Positions 1-6,897 of a DNA stretch of 13,915 nt are shown piece by piece. The DNA lies in assembly GCA_030045215.1 (NCBI GenBank), contig JASIBJ010000772.1:1-13915 (forward strand), given 5' to 3'. The notes beneath the pieces were generated by a model. The model saw only the letters and a program-made list of their open reading frames with translations. It was not told the origin of the DNA and did not search any database. The first letter of the stretch is position 1. Each line of letters starts with the position of its first letter. This DNA comes from Streptosporangiaceae bacterium. Its GTDB lineage: Bacteria; Actinomycetota; Actinomycetes; Streptosporangiales; Streptosporangiaceae. The position numbers and the translations under genes are program-made.

Positions 1-422
1 CAGATCACCGCCGAGGCCAGCCCGATCTGCAGCGAGGCTCGCCCGCCGTAGAGGACGAGGGTCGCTACGTCCCGTCCGAGCCCGTCGGCTCCGAGGAAGT
101 AGTGACCCAGGCTCCAGGTCGGCCCGATCGGCGTCTCGCCGAGATGGAGGATCCCGCCGCCCTCCTGCATGATCGGCACGGCTTTGCCGTTGACGACGGT
201 CGAGCCGTTCAGGTTCGGGGAGAGCGGGTTGCTGATATGGGCCAGGTCGTGCGCGTACAGCGGCGCCGCCAGGCATGCGACCACGATCAGTACGAACAGC
301 CCCAGCGCCGCCAGCGCGATGCGGTTGGTCCTCAGCCTGCGCCAGGCCAGCGCCCACGGGTTGCGGCCGGCTACCGCCGGCCGCAACTCCGTGGTGCTGA
401 CTTGCTCGGCAATTGCTGCCAT
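1..422 (-). CDS. DppC/OppC-type ABC transporter permease (N-terminal part)
   Basis: Inner-membrane permease of a dipeptide/oligopeptide-type importer. Only the first 140 residues are present; the gene runs off the left edge of the window. The ATG is at 422-420 with a GGAG about 10 bases upstream. The N-terminus has a basic stretch (residues 27-34, AWRRLRTN) followed by a first membrane helix (about 35-53), as in the OppC N-terminal domain. Near the break is the DppC signature HYFLGADGLGRDV, then LYGGRASLQIG, matching the family pattern LGTDxxGRDVxSRxxxGxRxSL. It starts 28 bases after the stop of the solute-binding lipoprotein gene, so the two are co-transcribed. In many dpp/opp operons a DppB-type permease comes directly after the binding protein; here the DppC type does. 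The rest of the transporter should lie to the left. Family is confident; substrate is unknown. Confidence 0.88.
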   Translation of the reverse strand, partial: MAAIAEQVSTTELRPAVAGRNPWALAWRRLRTNRIALAALGLFVLIVVACLAAPLYAHDLAHISNPLSPNLNGSTVVNGKAVPIMQEGGGILHLGETPIGPTWSLGHYFLGADGLGRDVATLVLYGGRASLQIGLASAVI

Positions 423-450
423 TAAGCAGTCTCCGTCAGCTTCCGGCGCC

Positions 451-2184
451 CTACTTCGACAGCCACAGCTGGTCGATCAGGATGTACCACTGCGGGTTCC
501 ACTTGTAGTTGTGCACGTTGCCGGACAGGATGTCGATCTGCTTGGGGTTGTACAGGTCGACCCAGGGCGCCAGGTTGGTGTCCTCGTGGTCGATCGTCGT
601 CCACAGCGCGGCCGCCTGTGCGGGGTCGGCGGCCTCGATCGACTCGGCCGTGTTGATCTGCTTCTGGATGGCCGGATCGCAGAAAGCGGCGATGTTGGGG
701 CTGGCGTCGCTGTTCGGGACGATGTGCCCGCAGCCGAGCAGCACGTTGAGGAAGTCGGACGGGGCCGGGTAGTCCTGGTACCAGGCCGACCAGGCGACGT
801 TCCACTTGCTGGAGTTCACCGAGTTCTGGACGAACGGGTACTGGACCGCCATCGACAGCAGCTGGGTGCTCGCCTTGTACCCGATGGAGTCGAGGTCAGC
901 GACCATCTGCTCGGCCAGTTCGGTGCCGACCGTGTCGTTGGTGCCGTTCACGACGACCTTGTCGCCGTAGGTGCCCGATTCCTTCACGAGCTTCTTCGCC
1001 AGGGCCAGGTTCGGGCCCGACCAGACGGTCTTCGGCCCGGTGGTGTACGGGCAGTAGGCGACGTAGGACGGGAAGTTCGGCGGCAGGATCTGGCAAGCCG
1101 GGACCGCGAGCGACGGGCCGCCGGCGATCTTGACATAGGCCGACCGGTTGGCGGCGTAGTTGATGGCCTGGCGGGCCAGCACGTTGTCAAACGGCGCCGT
1201 CTTGGTGTTCAGGGCCATGTACCAGTCGGCGGTCAGCGTGTTCACGTGGACCTCGCTGGCGTACCTGGCGCTGTTCAGCATGGACAGGTCGTCGGCAGGG
1301 ACCTGGTCGCCGTCGAAGACCTCGTTGGCCTCGCCGTTCAGGACCTCCGTGACCTCGTCAGAGACGGGCAGGCCGTACTTCTCGACGATCTCGTTGGGGT
1401 ATCCGGCCGGCGCGGCTTCCGCGTTCCAGACGTGGAAGTACGGGTTGCGCACCAGCACCGCCTCGGTGTTGGGGTTGTAGGACTTCCACATGTACGGGCC
1501 GGTGCCGGGCGGGACGTTGTTGCCGGTGAGGTGCATCGAGGTGTTCTGCGGTACCGCGAAGGCGAACGGCAGCGAGAGCTGGTCCATGAACTCGGGGTCC
1601 GCCTGGGTCAGGTGGATCGTGAGCGTCATGGCGGCGTTGTCGGGCACCACGCCCTTGCTGAGGTTGCAGGCCTTGGTGCTGCAGGCGCTCGCGCCGACGA
1701 TGTCGGAGTAGAAGCCAGGGTTGCCGCCGGGCACCGTGAACTGGCGCTCGAACACCGTCAGCCAGTCGCTCGGCTGCAGCGGCTGGCCGTCGGAGAACTT
1801 AATGCCGCTGCGGACATGGAACACGTAGGTCAGGCCGCCATCGGTCGGCAGCGGGACCGATGTCGCGAGGTTGGGGACGATCTTGGTGCCGGCCAGGCCG
1901 CCGACCATGGCAAAGCCCACCAGGCCGTCATGGGTGTCGATCAGCAGCTGCCACTCCTGCAGCGTGTAATTCTGGGCCGGGTCCGCCACGCCGAAAGACG
2001 AGTTGGCCAGGATCGTGAATATTCCGCCAGCCTGCGGGGTGCTAGCTGCAGGGCTGCTGGAGCTGGACGGGCTCGAGGATCCGCAGCCAGCAGCGGCAAT
2101 AGCAAGAACTGATATAGCGGCGATGCCCGTCAATCCCGGCTTGCGGGTGCCGAGACTGCGGGCTTTCGTGAGTATATGTCTCAT
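451..2184 (-). CDS. ABC transporter family-5 solute-binding lipoprotein (peptide/nickel type)
   Basis: Extracytoplasmic substrate-binding lipoprotein of 577 residues, the normal length for SBP_bac_5 proteins (DppA/OppA/NikA group). The signal peptide has a basic start (residues 3-15), a hydrophobic core (about 18-32) and a relaxed lipobox ending AAAGC with lipid-anchor Cys34, followed by a Ser-rich linker. Family landmarks are FHVRSGIKFSDGQPL (about 122-136), GTGPYMW (227-233), VRNPYFH (245-251) and RQAINYAANR (338-347). There are two close cysteine pairs (about 168/173 and 364/378), plausible disulfides outside the cell. The ATG at 2184 has a strong AAGGAGG (2197-2191) six bases upstream. 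A DppC-like permease gene follows 28 bases downstream. A possible -10 (TATAAC, minus strand, 2210-2205) lies just upstream but has no good -35. The bound ligand cannot be read from sequence; peptides are the default guess. Confidence 0.92.
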   Translation of the reverse strand: MRHILTKARSLGTRKPGLTGIAAISVLAIAAAGCGSSSPSSSSSPAASTPQAGGIFTILANSSFGVADPAQNYTLQEWQLLIDTHDGLVGFAMVGGLAGTKIVPNLATSVPLPTDGGLTYVFHVRSGIKFSDGQPLQPSDWLTVFERQFTVPGGNPGFYSDIVGASACSTKACNLSKGVVPDNAAMTLTIHLTQADPEFMDQLSLPFAFAVPQNTSMHLTGNNVPPGTGPYMWKSYNPNTEAVLVRNPYFHVWNAEAAPAGYPNEIVEKYGLPVSDEVTEVLNGEANEVFDGDQVPADDLSMLNSARYASEVHVNTLTADWYMALNTKTAPFDNVLARQAINYAANRSAYVKIAGGPSLAVPACQILPPNFPSYVAYCPYTTGPKTVWSGPNLALAKKLVKESGTYGDKVVVNGTNDTVGTELAEQMVADLDSIGYKASTQLLSMAVQYPFVQNSVNSSKWNVAWSAWYQDYPAPSDFLNVLLGCGHIVPNSDASPNIAAFCDPAIQKQINTAESIEAADPAQAAALWTTIDHEDTNLAPWVDLYNPKQIDILSGNVHNYKWNPQWYILIDQLWLSK

Positions 2185-2390
2185 CTCCTGCCTCCTTATC
2201 GGAAGTTATACTTTGTTTCATTAGCGAACGAAAGTAGCTCCAGATAACGCTTTGGCAAGCTAGATCACGCTGTCTTCGCTGATAGAGAACTATTTCTGCG
2301 CACTGGTACGAGGCACGGTGCACCCTGCACGCTGCTAGGCGGCACCTGCATGCCTGCGCGGGATGTGATGCGGGCCATGAGCGGACCCGA

Positions 2391-2420
2391 TTGCCGGCCA
2401 GGAAGCATTTACGGCACAAT
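2391..2420 (+). promoter_or_regulatory. Putative sufR-suf operon promoter
   Basis: A -35-like TTGCCG (2391-2396), an 18-base spacer and a -10-like CACAAT (2415-2420) sit in a locally AT-richer patch. A start site about seven bases beyond the -10 would fall at about 2427, exactly on a GTG in the sufR frame, which predicts a leaderless message. The match is moderate and is an inference from spacing; no other better promoter was seen in 2185-2426. Confidence 0.45.
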
Positions 2421-2429
2421 GATGTTGTG
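2415..2429. promoter_or_regulatory. Perfect inverted repeat CACAA-N5-TTGTG, candidate SufR operator
   Basis: A 15-base perfect palindrome with five-base arms and a five-base spacer. It covers the putative -10 hexamer and ends on the likely GTG start codon of sufR. SufR proteins of cyanobacteria and actinobacteria are known autorepressors that bind inverted repeats in their own promoter when holding an Fe-S cluster. A bound dimer here would block RNA polymerase. The assignment to SufR is inferred from position and symmetry. Confidence 0.55.
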
Positions 2430-3197
2430 AAAAACGTGGAGCTGGCTCAGGACGCTTGCGGCACCGGCGGTGCCGGGGTGAGCTATGGCCAGGATGGCCT
2501 CCGCGGCTCTGAGCCGGGAACCAGGGGCCGGATCGCCCGGCTGATCCTGGAGAACGGCCCGATAACTGCGGCGGGGCTTTCGGCCCGGCTCGGGCTGACG
2601 CCGGCCGCTGTCCGGCGGCACCTGGACAACCTGCAGGCGGACGGCATGGTCGAGGTGCGCACCTCGCGCCCCCGCGGCAGCCGGGGCCGGGGCCGGCCGG
2701 CCCGCCTGTTCGCGATGACCGACGCCGGCCGCAGCGCGTTTGTGCACGCCTACGACGACCTGGCTGCCAGCGCGCTGCGGTATCTGACGCAGGTCGCCGG
2801 TCCTGATGCGGTGGGGAAGTTTGCCCGCCAGCAGGTCTCCGAGCTCGAGCGCCGCTACCTGCCCGTAGTCCAGGCCGCGAGGCCGGCTGACCGGGTCAAA
2901 GCGCTGGCAGAGGCCCTGTCGGCCGACGGATATGCCGCCTCCGCTGGTGGTGCACCGGCCGCTGGCGGGGGAGAACAGCTTTGTCAGCACCACTGCCCGG
3001 TCGCGCACGTGGCGGCCGAGTATCCCCAGCTATGCGAGGCGGAGACAGAGGCCTTCGGCCGCCTGCTCGGCACGCCGGTGCAGCGCCTCGCGACGATCGC
3101 TCACGGAGACGGGATCTGCACCACGCACGTCACGGCGCCTTCGCTCGTGCATCGCTCCACAACCAAAACCAATGAGGCCGGAGGAATCTCCGCATGA
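2427..3197 (+). CDS. sufR: SufR, Fe-S cluster-sensing winged-helix repressor of the suf operon
   Basis: Transcription factor of the SufR group. An N-terminal winged helix-turn-helix (about residues 33-95; [24 protein letters not shown] is the helix-turn-helix, [11 protein letters not shown] the wing) precedes a coiled/linker region and a C-terminal cysteine domain. Cysteines are arranged C-X12-C-X27-C (C190, C203, C231 from the start used here), the spacing I recall for the cluster ligands of Mycobacterium Rv1460; a further Cys precedes them (C186, in CQHHC). Start choice: the open frame extends back to a TTG at 2391, but that extension includes a rare TTA codon and the putative promoter and operator, and it has no Shine-Dalgarno. 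GTG 2427 coincides with the predicted transcription start, giving 256 residues. GTG 2436 or 2478 are alternatives. The stop overlaps the sufB start (ATGA), so repressor and scaffold genes are coupled. Confidence 0.9.
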   Translation: MKNVELAQDACGTGGAGVSYGQDGLRGSEPGTRGRIARLILENGPITAAGLSARLGLTPAAVRRHLDNLQADGMVEVRTSRPRGSRGRGRPARLFAMTDAGRSAFVHAYDDLAASALRYLTQVAGPDAVGKFARQQVSELERRYLPVVQAARPADRVKALAEALSADGYAASAGGAPAAGGGEQLCQHHCPVAHVAAEYPQLCEAETEAFGRLLGTPVQRLATIAHGDGICTTHVTAPSLVHRSTTKTNEAGGISA

Positions 3198-4606
3198 CCA
3201 CTACCGCACACCCCGAGCTTGAGGGCCTGGACCGCTACAAGTTCGGCTGGGCCGACCCGGACACCGCCGGCGCGAGCGCGCGGCGCGGCCTGTCCGAGGA
3301 CGTTGTCCGCGACATTTCGGCGAAGAAGAACGAGCCGGAATGGATGCTGGACTTGCGGCTCAAGGGGCTGAAGTTCTTCCAGCGCAAGCCGCTCCCCACG
3401 TGGGGCTCCGACCTGTCAGCGATCGACTTCGACCACATCAAGTACTTCGTGCGGTCCACCGAGAAGCAAGCCGCCAGCTGGGACGAGCTGCCTGCGGACA
3501 TTAGGAATACTTACGACAAGCTCGGCATTCCGGAGGCGGAGAAGCAGCGGCTGATCGCCGGCGTGGCCGCGCAGTACGAGAGCGAGGTCGTCTACCACAA
3601 GATCCGGGACGACCTTGAGCAGAAGGGGGTCATCTTCCTCGACACCGACACCGCGCTCAAGGAGCACCCCGACCTCTTCCAGGAGTACTTCGCGACGGTC
3701 ATCCCGGTCGGCGACAACAAGTTCGCCGCACTGAACACGGCGGTCTGGTCGGGCGGCAGTTTTATCTACGTGCCGAAGGGCGTGCACGTCGAGATCCCGC
3801 TGCAGGCCTACTTCCGGATCAACACCGAGAACATGGGCCAGTTCGAGCGGACGCTGATCATCGTCGACGAGGACGCCTACGTGCACTACGTCGAGGGCTG
3901 CACGGCGCCGATCTACTCCTCGGATTCGCTGCACTCCGCGGTGGTGGAGATCATCGTGAAGAAGGGCGCCAGGTGCCGCTACACGACGATCCAGAACTGG
4001 TCGAACAACGTCTACAACCTGGTCACCAAGCGGGCAGTGGCCCAGGCAGGCGCGACCATGGAGTGGATCGACGGCAACATCGGCTCCAAGGTCACGATGA
4101 AGTACCCGGCTGTCTACATGATGGGCGAGCACGCCAGGGGCGAGACGCTGTCGGTGGCCTTCGCCGGGGCCGGCCAGCACCAGGACGCGGGCGCGAAGAT
4201 GGTGCACTGCGCGCCGAACACGTCGTCGACCATCGTGTCCAAGTCGGTGGCCAGGGCTGGCGGGCGGACCTCCTACCGCGGTCTGGTCCAGGTCCAGGAG
4301 GGCGCCGAGCACTCGAAGTCGACGGTGAAGTGCGACGCGCTGCTGATCGACACCGTCAGCCGGTCTGACACCTACCCGTACGTGGACGTCCGCGAGGACG
4401 ACGTGGAGATGGGCCATGAGGCCACGGTCTCCAAGGTGTCGGAGGATCAGCTGTTCTACCTCATGAGCCGCGGCATGACCGAGGACGAGGCGATGGCCAC
4501 GATCGTGCGCGGCTTCGTCGAGCCGATCGCGCGTGAGCTGCCGATGGAGTACGCGCTGGAGCTGAACCGGCTGATCGAACTGCAGATGGAAGGGGCGGTC
4601 GGCTGA
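3194..4606 (+). CDS. sufB: SufB, Fe-S cluster assembly scaffold subunit
   Basis: Core subunit of the SufBC2D complex, on which sulfur and iron are assembled into a nascent cluster. It has 470 residues, a typical length for SufB without an intein. Landmarks are [26 protein letters not shown] (185-210), [21 protein letters not shown] (with C236), [28 protein letters not shown] (C380) and [21 protein letters not shown] (E409). C380 and E409 are 29 residues apart, as are the E. coli pair Cys405/Glu434 proposed to act in sulfur transfer and cluster formation. The ATG overlaps the sufR stop (ATGA) and follows a GGAGGA eight bases upstream. The stop and the sufD start share one base (TGATG). Many mycobacterial SufB proteins carry an intein; here the reading frame is continuous with no Hint-type insertion. 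Confidence 0.98.
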   Translation: MTTTAHPELEGLDRYKFGWADPDTAGASARRGLSEDVVRDISAKKNEPEWMLDLRLKGLKFFQRKPLPTWGSDLSAIDFDHIKYFVRSTEKQAASWDELPADIRNTYDKLGIPEAEKQRLIAGVAAQYESEVVYHKIRDDLEQKGVIFLDTDTALKEHPDLFQEYFATVIPVGDNKFAALNTAVWSGGSFIYVPKGVHVEIPLQAYFRINTENMGQFERTLIIVDEDAYVHYVEGCTAPIYSSDSLHSAVVEIIVKKGARCRYTTIQNWSNNVYNLVTKRAVAQAGATMEWIDGNIGSKVTMKYPAVYMMGEHARGETLSVAFAGAGQHQDAGAKMVHCAPNTSSTIVSKSVARAGGRTSYRGLVQVQEGAEHSKSTVKCDALLIDTVSRSDTYPYVDVREDDVEMGHEATVSKVSEDQLFYLMSRGMTEDEAMATIVRGFVEPIARELPMEYALELNRLIELQMEGAVG

Positions 4607-5745
4607 TGTCAGGCCTGCAGGGGGCCGTCGAGACGGCTCCCGTCTCCAGGCTGCACGAGCAGCAGTCGTACGACCCTGAGGACTTCGAGGTCCCCACCGG
4701 TCGGGAGGAGGAGTGGCGGTTTACGCCGCTGCGGCGCCTCCGCGGACTGCAGGGAGACGGTCCGTTCGGTGACGGAAAGGTCGGGGTCGTAGCCGACGCC
4801 GGTCCTGGGGTCGCCGTTGAAACGGCAGAACACGGCGACCCCAGGATCGGTGTCGCCTACGTGCCGGCGGATCGGGTCAGCGCGAGGGCGTTCGCCGACT
4901 TCCGCGAAGCGACGCTGATCTCCGTTCCAGCAGGGACCGAGTCCGACACTCCGACGCACGTTGCGTTCAGCGGGCAGGGGGTGGATGGTGCGGCGTTCGG
5001 GCACTTGGTGGTGCAAGTTGGCGACAACGCGAGGGCCGTGGTGGTGCTGGAGTACACCGGGTCGGCAACCTTTGCGGACAATGTCGAGCTCGTGGTCGGG
5101 GACGGCGCGTCGCTGGCGCTTGTCTCGCTGCAGACGTGGAATGACGACTCGGTGCACCTGACGCATCATCACGCCCAGCTCGGCAAGGATGCGCGGATGG
5201 CGCACACGGCCGTCACGCTCGGCGGCGGTGTCGTCCGGATGGCGCCGTCGGTGCGGTACGCCGGGCCTGGCGGTGACGCGGAGCTGCGCGGGCTGTACTT
5301 CGCCGATGCCGGGCAGCACCTCGAGCACCGCCTGTTCGTCGACCACGCGGAACGGAACTGCCGCTCACGGGTGAGCTACAAGGGGGCGCTGCAGGGCGAA
5401 GACGCCCACGCCGTGTGGATCGGGGACGTGGTGATCCGCCCGCAGGCCACTGGAACCGACACCTACGAGTACAACAGGAACCTCGTGCTGACCGACGGGA
5501 CCAGGGTCGACTCGGTGCCGAACCTGGAGATCCTGACCGGCGAGGTCCTGGGCGCCGGCCATGCGAGCGCGAGCGGACGCCTGGAAGATCAGCACCTCTT
5601 CTACCTGATGGCTCGCGGCATCCCGTTCGAGGAGGCGCGCAGGCTGGTGATCCGCGGCTTCTTCGGTGAGCTGATCGGCCGGATCGAGGTGCCGGAGCTG
5701 CGCGAGCGGATCACCGCGGCGATCGAGGGAGAGCTGGCCTCATGA
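4606..5745 (+). CDS. sufD: SufD, Fe-S cluster assembly scaffold subunit
   Basis: Paralogue and partner of SufB in SufBC2D. It has 379 residues. The N-terminus includes REEEWRFTPLRRL (33-45), the usual SufD pattern. The C-terminal half forms the SufBD beta-helix fold, with RNCRSRVSYKGAL (C252), TDTYEYNRNLVLTDGTRVDSVPNLEI and LGAGHASASGRLEDQHLFYLMARG. H319 in GHAS aligns with the E. coli SufD His360 implicated in cluster assembly. It starts one base inside the sufB stop codon, and its stop overlaps the next start (ATGA), so translation is coupled on both sides. Residues 63-84 are encoded by a long inverted repeat described separately; this region is poorly conserved in the family, so the protein probably tolerates it. 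Confidence 0.97.
   Translation: MSGLQGAVETAPVSRLHEQQSYDPEDFEVPTGREEEWRFTPLRRLRGLQGDGPFGDGKVGVVADAGPGVAVETAEHGDPRIGVAYVPADRVSARAFADFREATLISVPAGTESDTPTHVAFSGQGVDGAAFGHLVVQVGDNARAVVVLEYTGSATFADNVELVVGDGASLALVSLQTWNDDSVHLTHHHAQLGKDARMAHTAVTLGGGVVRMAPSVRYAGPGGDAELRGLYFADAGQHLEHRLFVDHAERNCRSRVSYKGALQGEDAHAVWIGDVVIRPQATGTDTYEYNRNLVLTDGTRVDSVPNLEILTGEVLGAGHASASGRLEDQHLFYLMARGIPFEEARRLVIRGFFGELIGRIEVPELRERITAAIEGELAS
4794..4855 (+). repeat. 24-bp inverted repeat inside sufD, predicted very stable RNA hairpin
   Basis: Arms at 4794-4817 and 4832-4855 are separated by a 14-base loop (4818-4831). The inner 15 pairs (4803-4817 with 4832-4846) are perfect. Over 24 pairs only two differ from Watson-Crick, and both (G4798 with T4851, G4802 with T4847) become G-U pairs in the sense RNA, so the transcript can form an unbroken 24-bp stem. 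No T-run follows, so it does not look like an intrinsic terminator. It encodes SufD residues about 63-84. Confidence 0.85.
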
Positions 5746-6062
5746 GCAGGACTGCGGAGTTCCGGCGGGCCTGCGCGCTATCCGACCTGCCCGCCGACGG
5801 CGCGCTCGCCGTCGAGGTGAGCGGCCAGCCGGTCTGCCTGGTTCGGACCGGCGGCGAGGTGTTCGCGCTGCGCGACGTCTGCTCGCACGAAGAGGTCCCG
5901 CTGTCGGAAGGCGAGATCTACGACCACACGGTCGAGTGCTGGCTGCACGGGTCCTGCTTCGACCTGCGCACCGGCAAGCCGACCGGCCCGCCGGCCACCA
6001 AGCCGGTCGCCACCTACCAAGTCAAGATCGACGGCGACGACGTTTTCGTCGCCCTGACGTGA
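5742..6062 (+). CDS. Rieske-type [2Fe-2S] ferredoxin in the suf operon
   Basis: Small Rieske protein of 106 residues, like the ferredoxin components of non-haem dioxygenases. The cluster motif is C47-x-H49 and C66-x2-H69 separated by 16 residues (CSHEEVPLSEGEIYDHTVECWLHG), followed by SCFDLRTGKPTGPPA, the usual second half of the Rieske fold. All four ligands (two Cys, two His) are present, and there is no signal peptide or membrane helix, so it is cytosolic. Its ATG overlaps the sufD stop (ATGA), and sufC starts 26 bases downstream. A Rieske gene between sufD and sufC recurs in actinobacterial suf operons. Its role is not firmly established; electron supply for cluster assembly, or acting as a client protein, is plausible. 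Family is certain; role is inferred. Confidence 0.93.
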   Translation: MSRTAEFRRACALSDLPADGALAVEVSGQPVCLVRTGGEVFALRDVCSHEEVPLSEGEIYDHTVECWLHGSCFDLRTGKPTGPPATKPVATYQVKIDGDDVFVALT

Positions 6063-6088
6063 CGAAACCGTCATAAGGAGCTAGCCAT

Positions 6089-6856
6089 ATGTCCACCCTG
6101 GAGATCCGTGACCTGCACGTGGGCGTGACGGACGCGGCGGGGGAGACCCTTGAGGTGCTGCGCGGAGTTGACCTGACGGTCTCCTCCGGGCAGACGCACG
6201 CCATCATGGGGCCGAACGGATCAGGCAAGACCACGCTGGCATACGCCGTCGCCGGCCACCCCAAGTACCACGTCACGCAGGGCTCGATCACGCTTGACGG
6301 CGAGGACGTGCTGGCGATGTCGGTGGACGCGCGGGCGCGGGCCGGGCTGTTCCTGGCGATGCAGTACCCGGTCGAAGTGCCGGGCGTCTCGGTGTCCAAC
6401 TTCCTGCGCACCGCGATTACCGCGGTCCGCGGCGAGGCGCCGAAGCTGCGCACGTTCTCCAAGGAGCTCAGGCAGGCAATGGACGACCTGGCCATGGACC
6501 CGTCGTTCGCGCAGCGGAACCTGAACGAGGGTTTCTCCGGCGGCGAGAAGAAGCGGCACGAGATCCTGCAACTCGAGCTGCTCAACCCCAAGATCGCGAT
6601 ACTGGACGAGACCGACTCCGGCTTGGACATCGACGCGCTGAGGGTCGTCTCGGCCGGCATCAACCGGTTCAGGGAGGACCCGTCCCACGCCCTGCTCCTG
6701 ATCACCCACTACCCGCGGCTGCTGCGCTACGTCCGGCCGGATTTCGTCCACGTCTTCGTGGCCGGACGGATTGCCGAGGAAGGCGGCATGGAGCTGGCCG
6801 AGGAACTGGAGACCAGCGGGTACGAGCGCTTCCTGAAGGCGGGCGCGCCGGCATGA
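6089..6856 (+). CDS. sufC: SufC, ATPase of the SufBCD complex
   Basis: ABC-type ATPase of 255 residues, soluble, which powers conformational change of SufB-SufD during cluster assembly. Visible motifs are Walker A GPNGSGKTT (41-49, K47), Q-loop Q92 in AMQYPVEVPGVS (a SufC hallmark), the signature FSGGEKKRHEILQ (149-161), Walker B IAILDETDSGLDIDAL with D173 and catalytic E174, and switch His207 in LITHYPR. The form SGGEKKR and DETDSGLDIDAL separate SufC from transporter ATPases. The ATG at 6089 has AAGGAG (6075-6080) eight bases upstream. It is the only suf junction with a 26-base gap and an independent strong Shine-Dalgarno, which may raise SufC output for the 2:1 SufC stoichiometry. The stop overlaps a 14-codon mini-ORF that leads to sufS. 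Confidence 0.98.
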   Translation: MSTLEIRDLHVGVTDAAGETLEVLRGVDLTVSSGQTHAIMGPNGSGKTTLAYAVAGHPKYHVTQGSITLDGEDVLAMSVDARARAGLFLAMQYPVEVPGVSVSNFLRTAITAVRGEAPKLRTFSKELRQAMDDLAMDPSFAQRNLNEGFSGGEKKRHEILQLELLNPKIAILDETDSGLDIDALRVVSAGINRFREDPSHALLLITHYPRLLRYVRPDFVHVFVAGRIAEEGGMELAEELETSGYERFLKAGAPA

Positions 6857-6897
6857 GCGAGGAGACGCTGTTGCGGCGAGCGGGAGACATGACATGA
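6853..6897 (+). CDS. Possible 14-residue coupling mini-ORF between sufC and sufS
   Basis: ATG 6853 overlaps the sufC stop (ATGA), and its TGA (6895-6897) overlaps the sufS ATG (6894), so both ends use ATGA overlaps. It encodes MSEETLLRRAGDMT. A ribosome finishing sufC could restart here and be delivered to sufS. There is no evidence that the peptide itself is functional, and chance is possible. The sufS ATG also has its own GGGAG (6882-6886). Confidence 0.3.
   Translation: MSEETLLRRAGDMT

Noticed and set aside
169..2112. Long plus-strand open frame antisense to the solute-binding protein gene
   Set aside because: Product is a Val/Arg/Gly/Asp-rich composition typical of the opposite strand of GC-rich genes, with no recognisable domain; the minus-strand gene has signal peptide, lipobox and family motifs.
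2205..2210. TATAAC (minus strand) as the promoter -10 of the binding-protein gene
   Set aside because: No convincing -35 at 16-19 bases, and the implied start site would nearly touch the Shine-Dalgarno; kept only as a remark.
2311..2360. Short palindromes (GGTGCACC at 2317-2324 and GCATGC nearby) as a second operator
   Set aside because: Eight bases or fewer, not positioned on a recognisable promoter; expected by chance in such sequence.
2391..2426. TTG 2391 as the sufR start
   Set aside because: No Shine-Dalgarno; the extension contains a rare TTA codon and overlaps the promoter and palindrome; GTG 2427 fits better.
3194..4606. Intein in SufB, as found in many mycobacteria
   Set aside because: The frame is continuous, 470 residues, with no Hint-domain start (Cys plus splicing blocks) or terminal His-Asn; length equals intein-free SufB.
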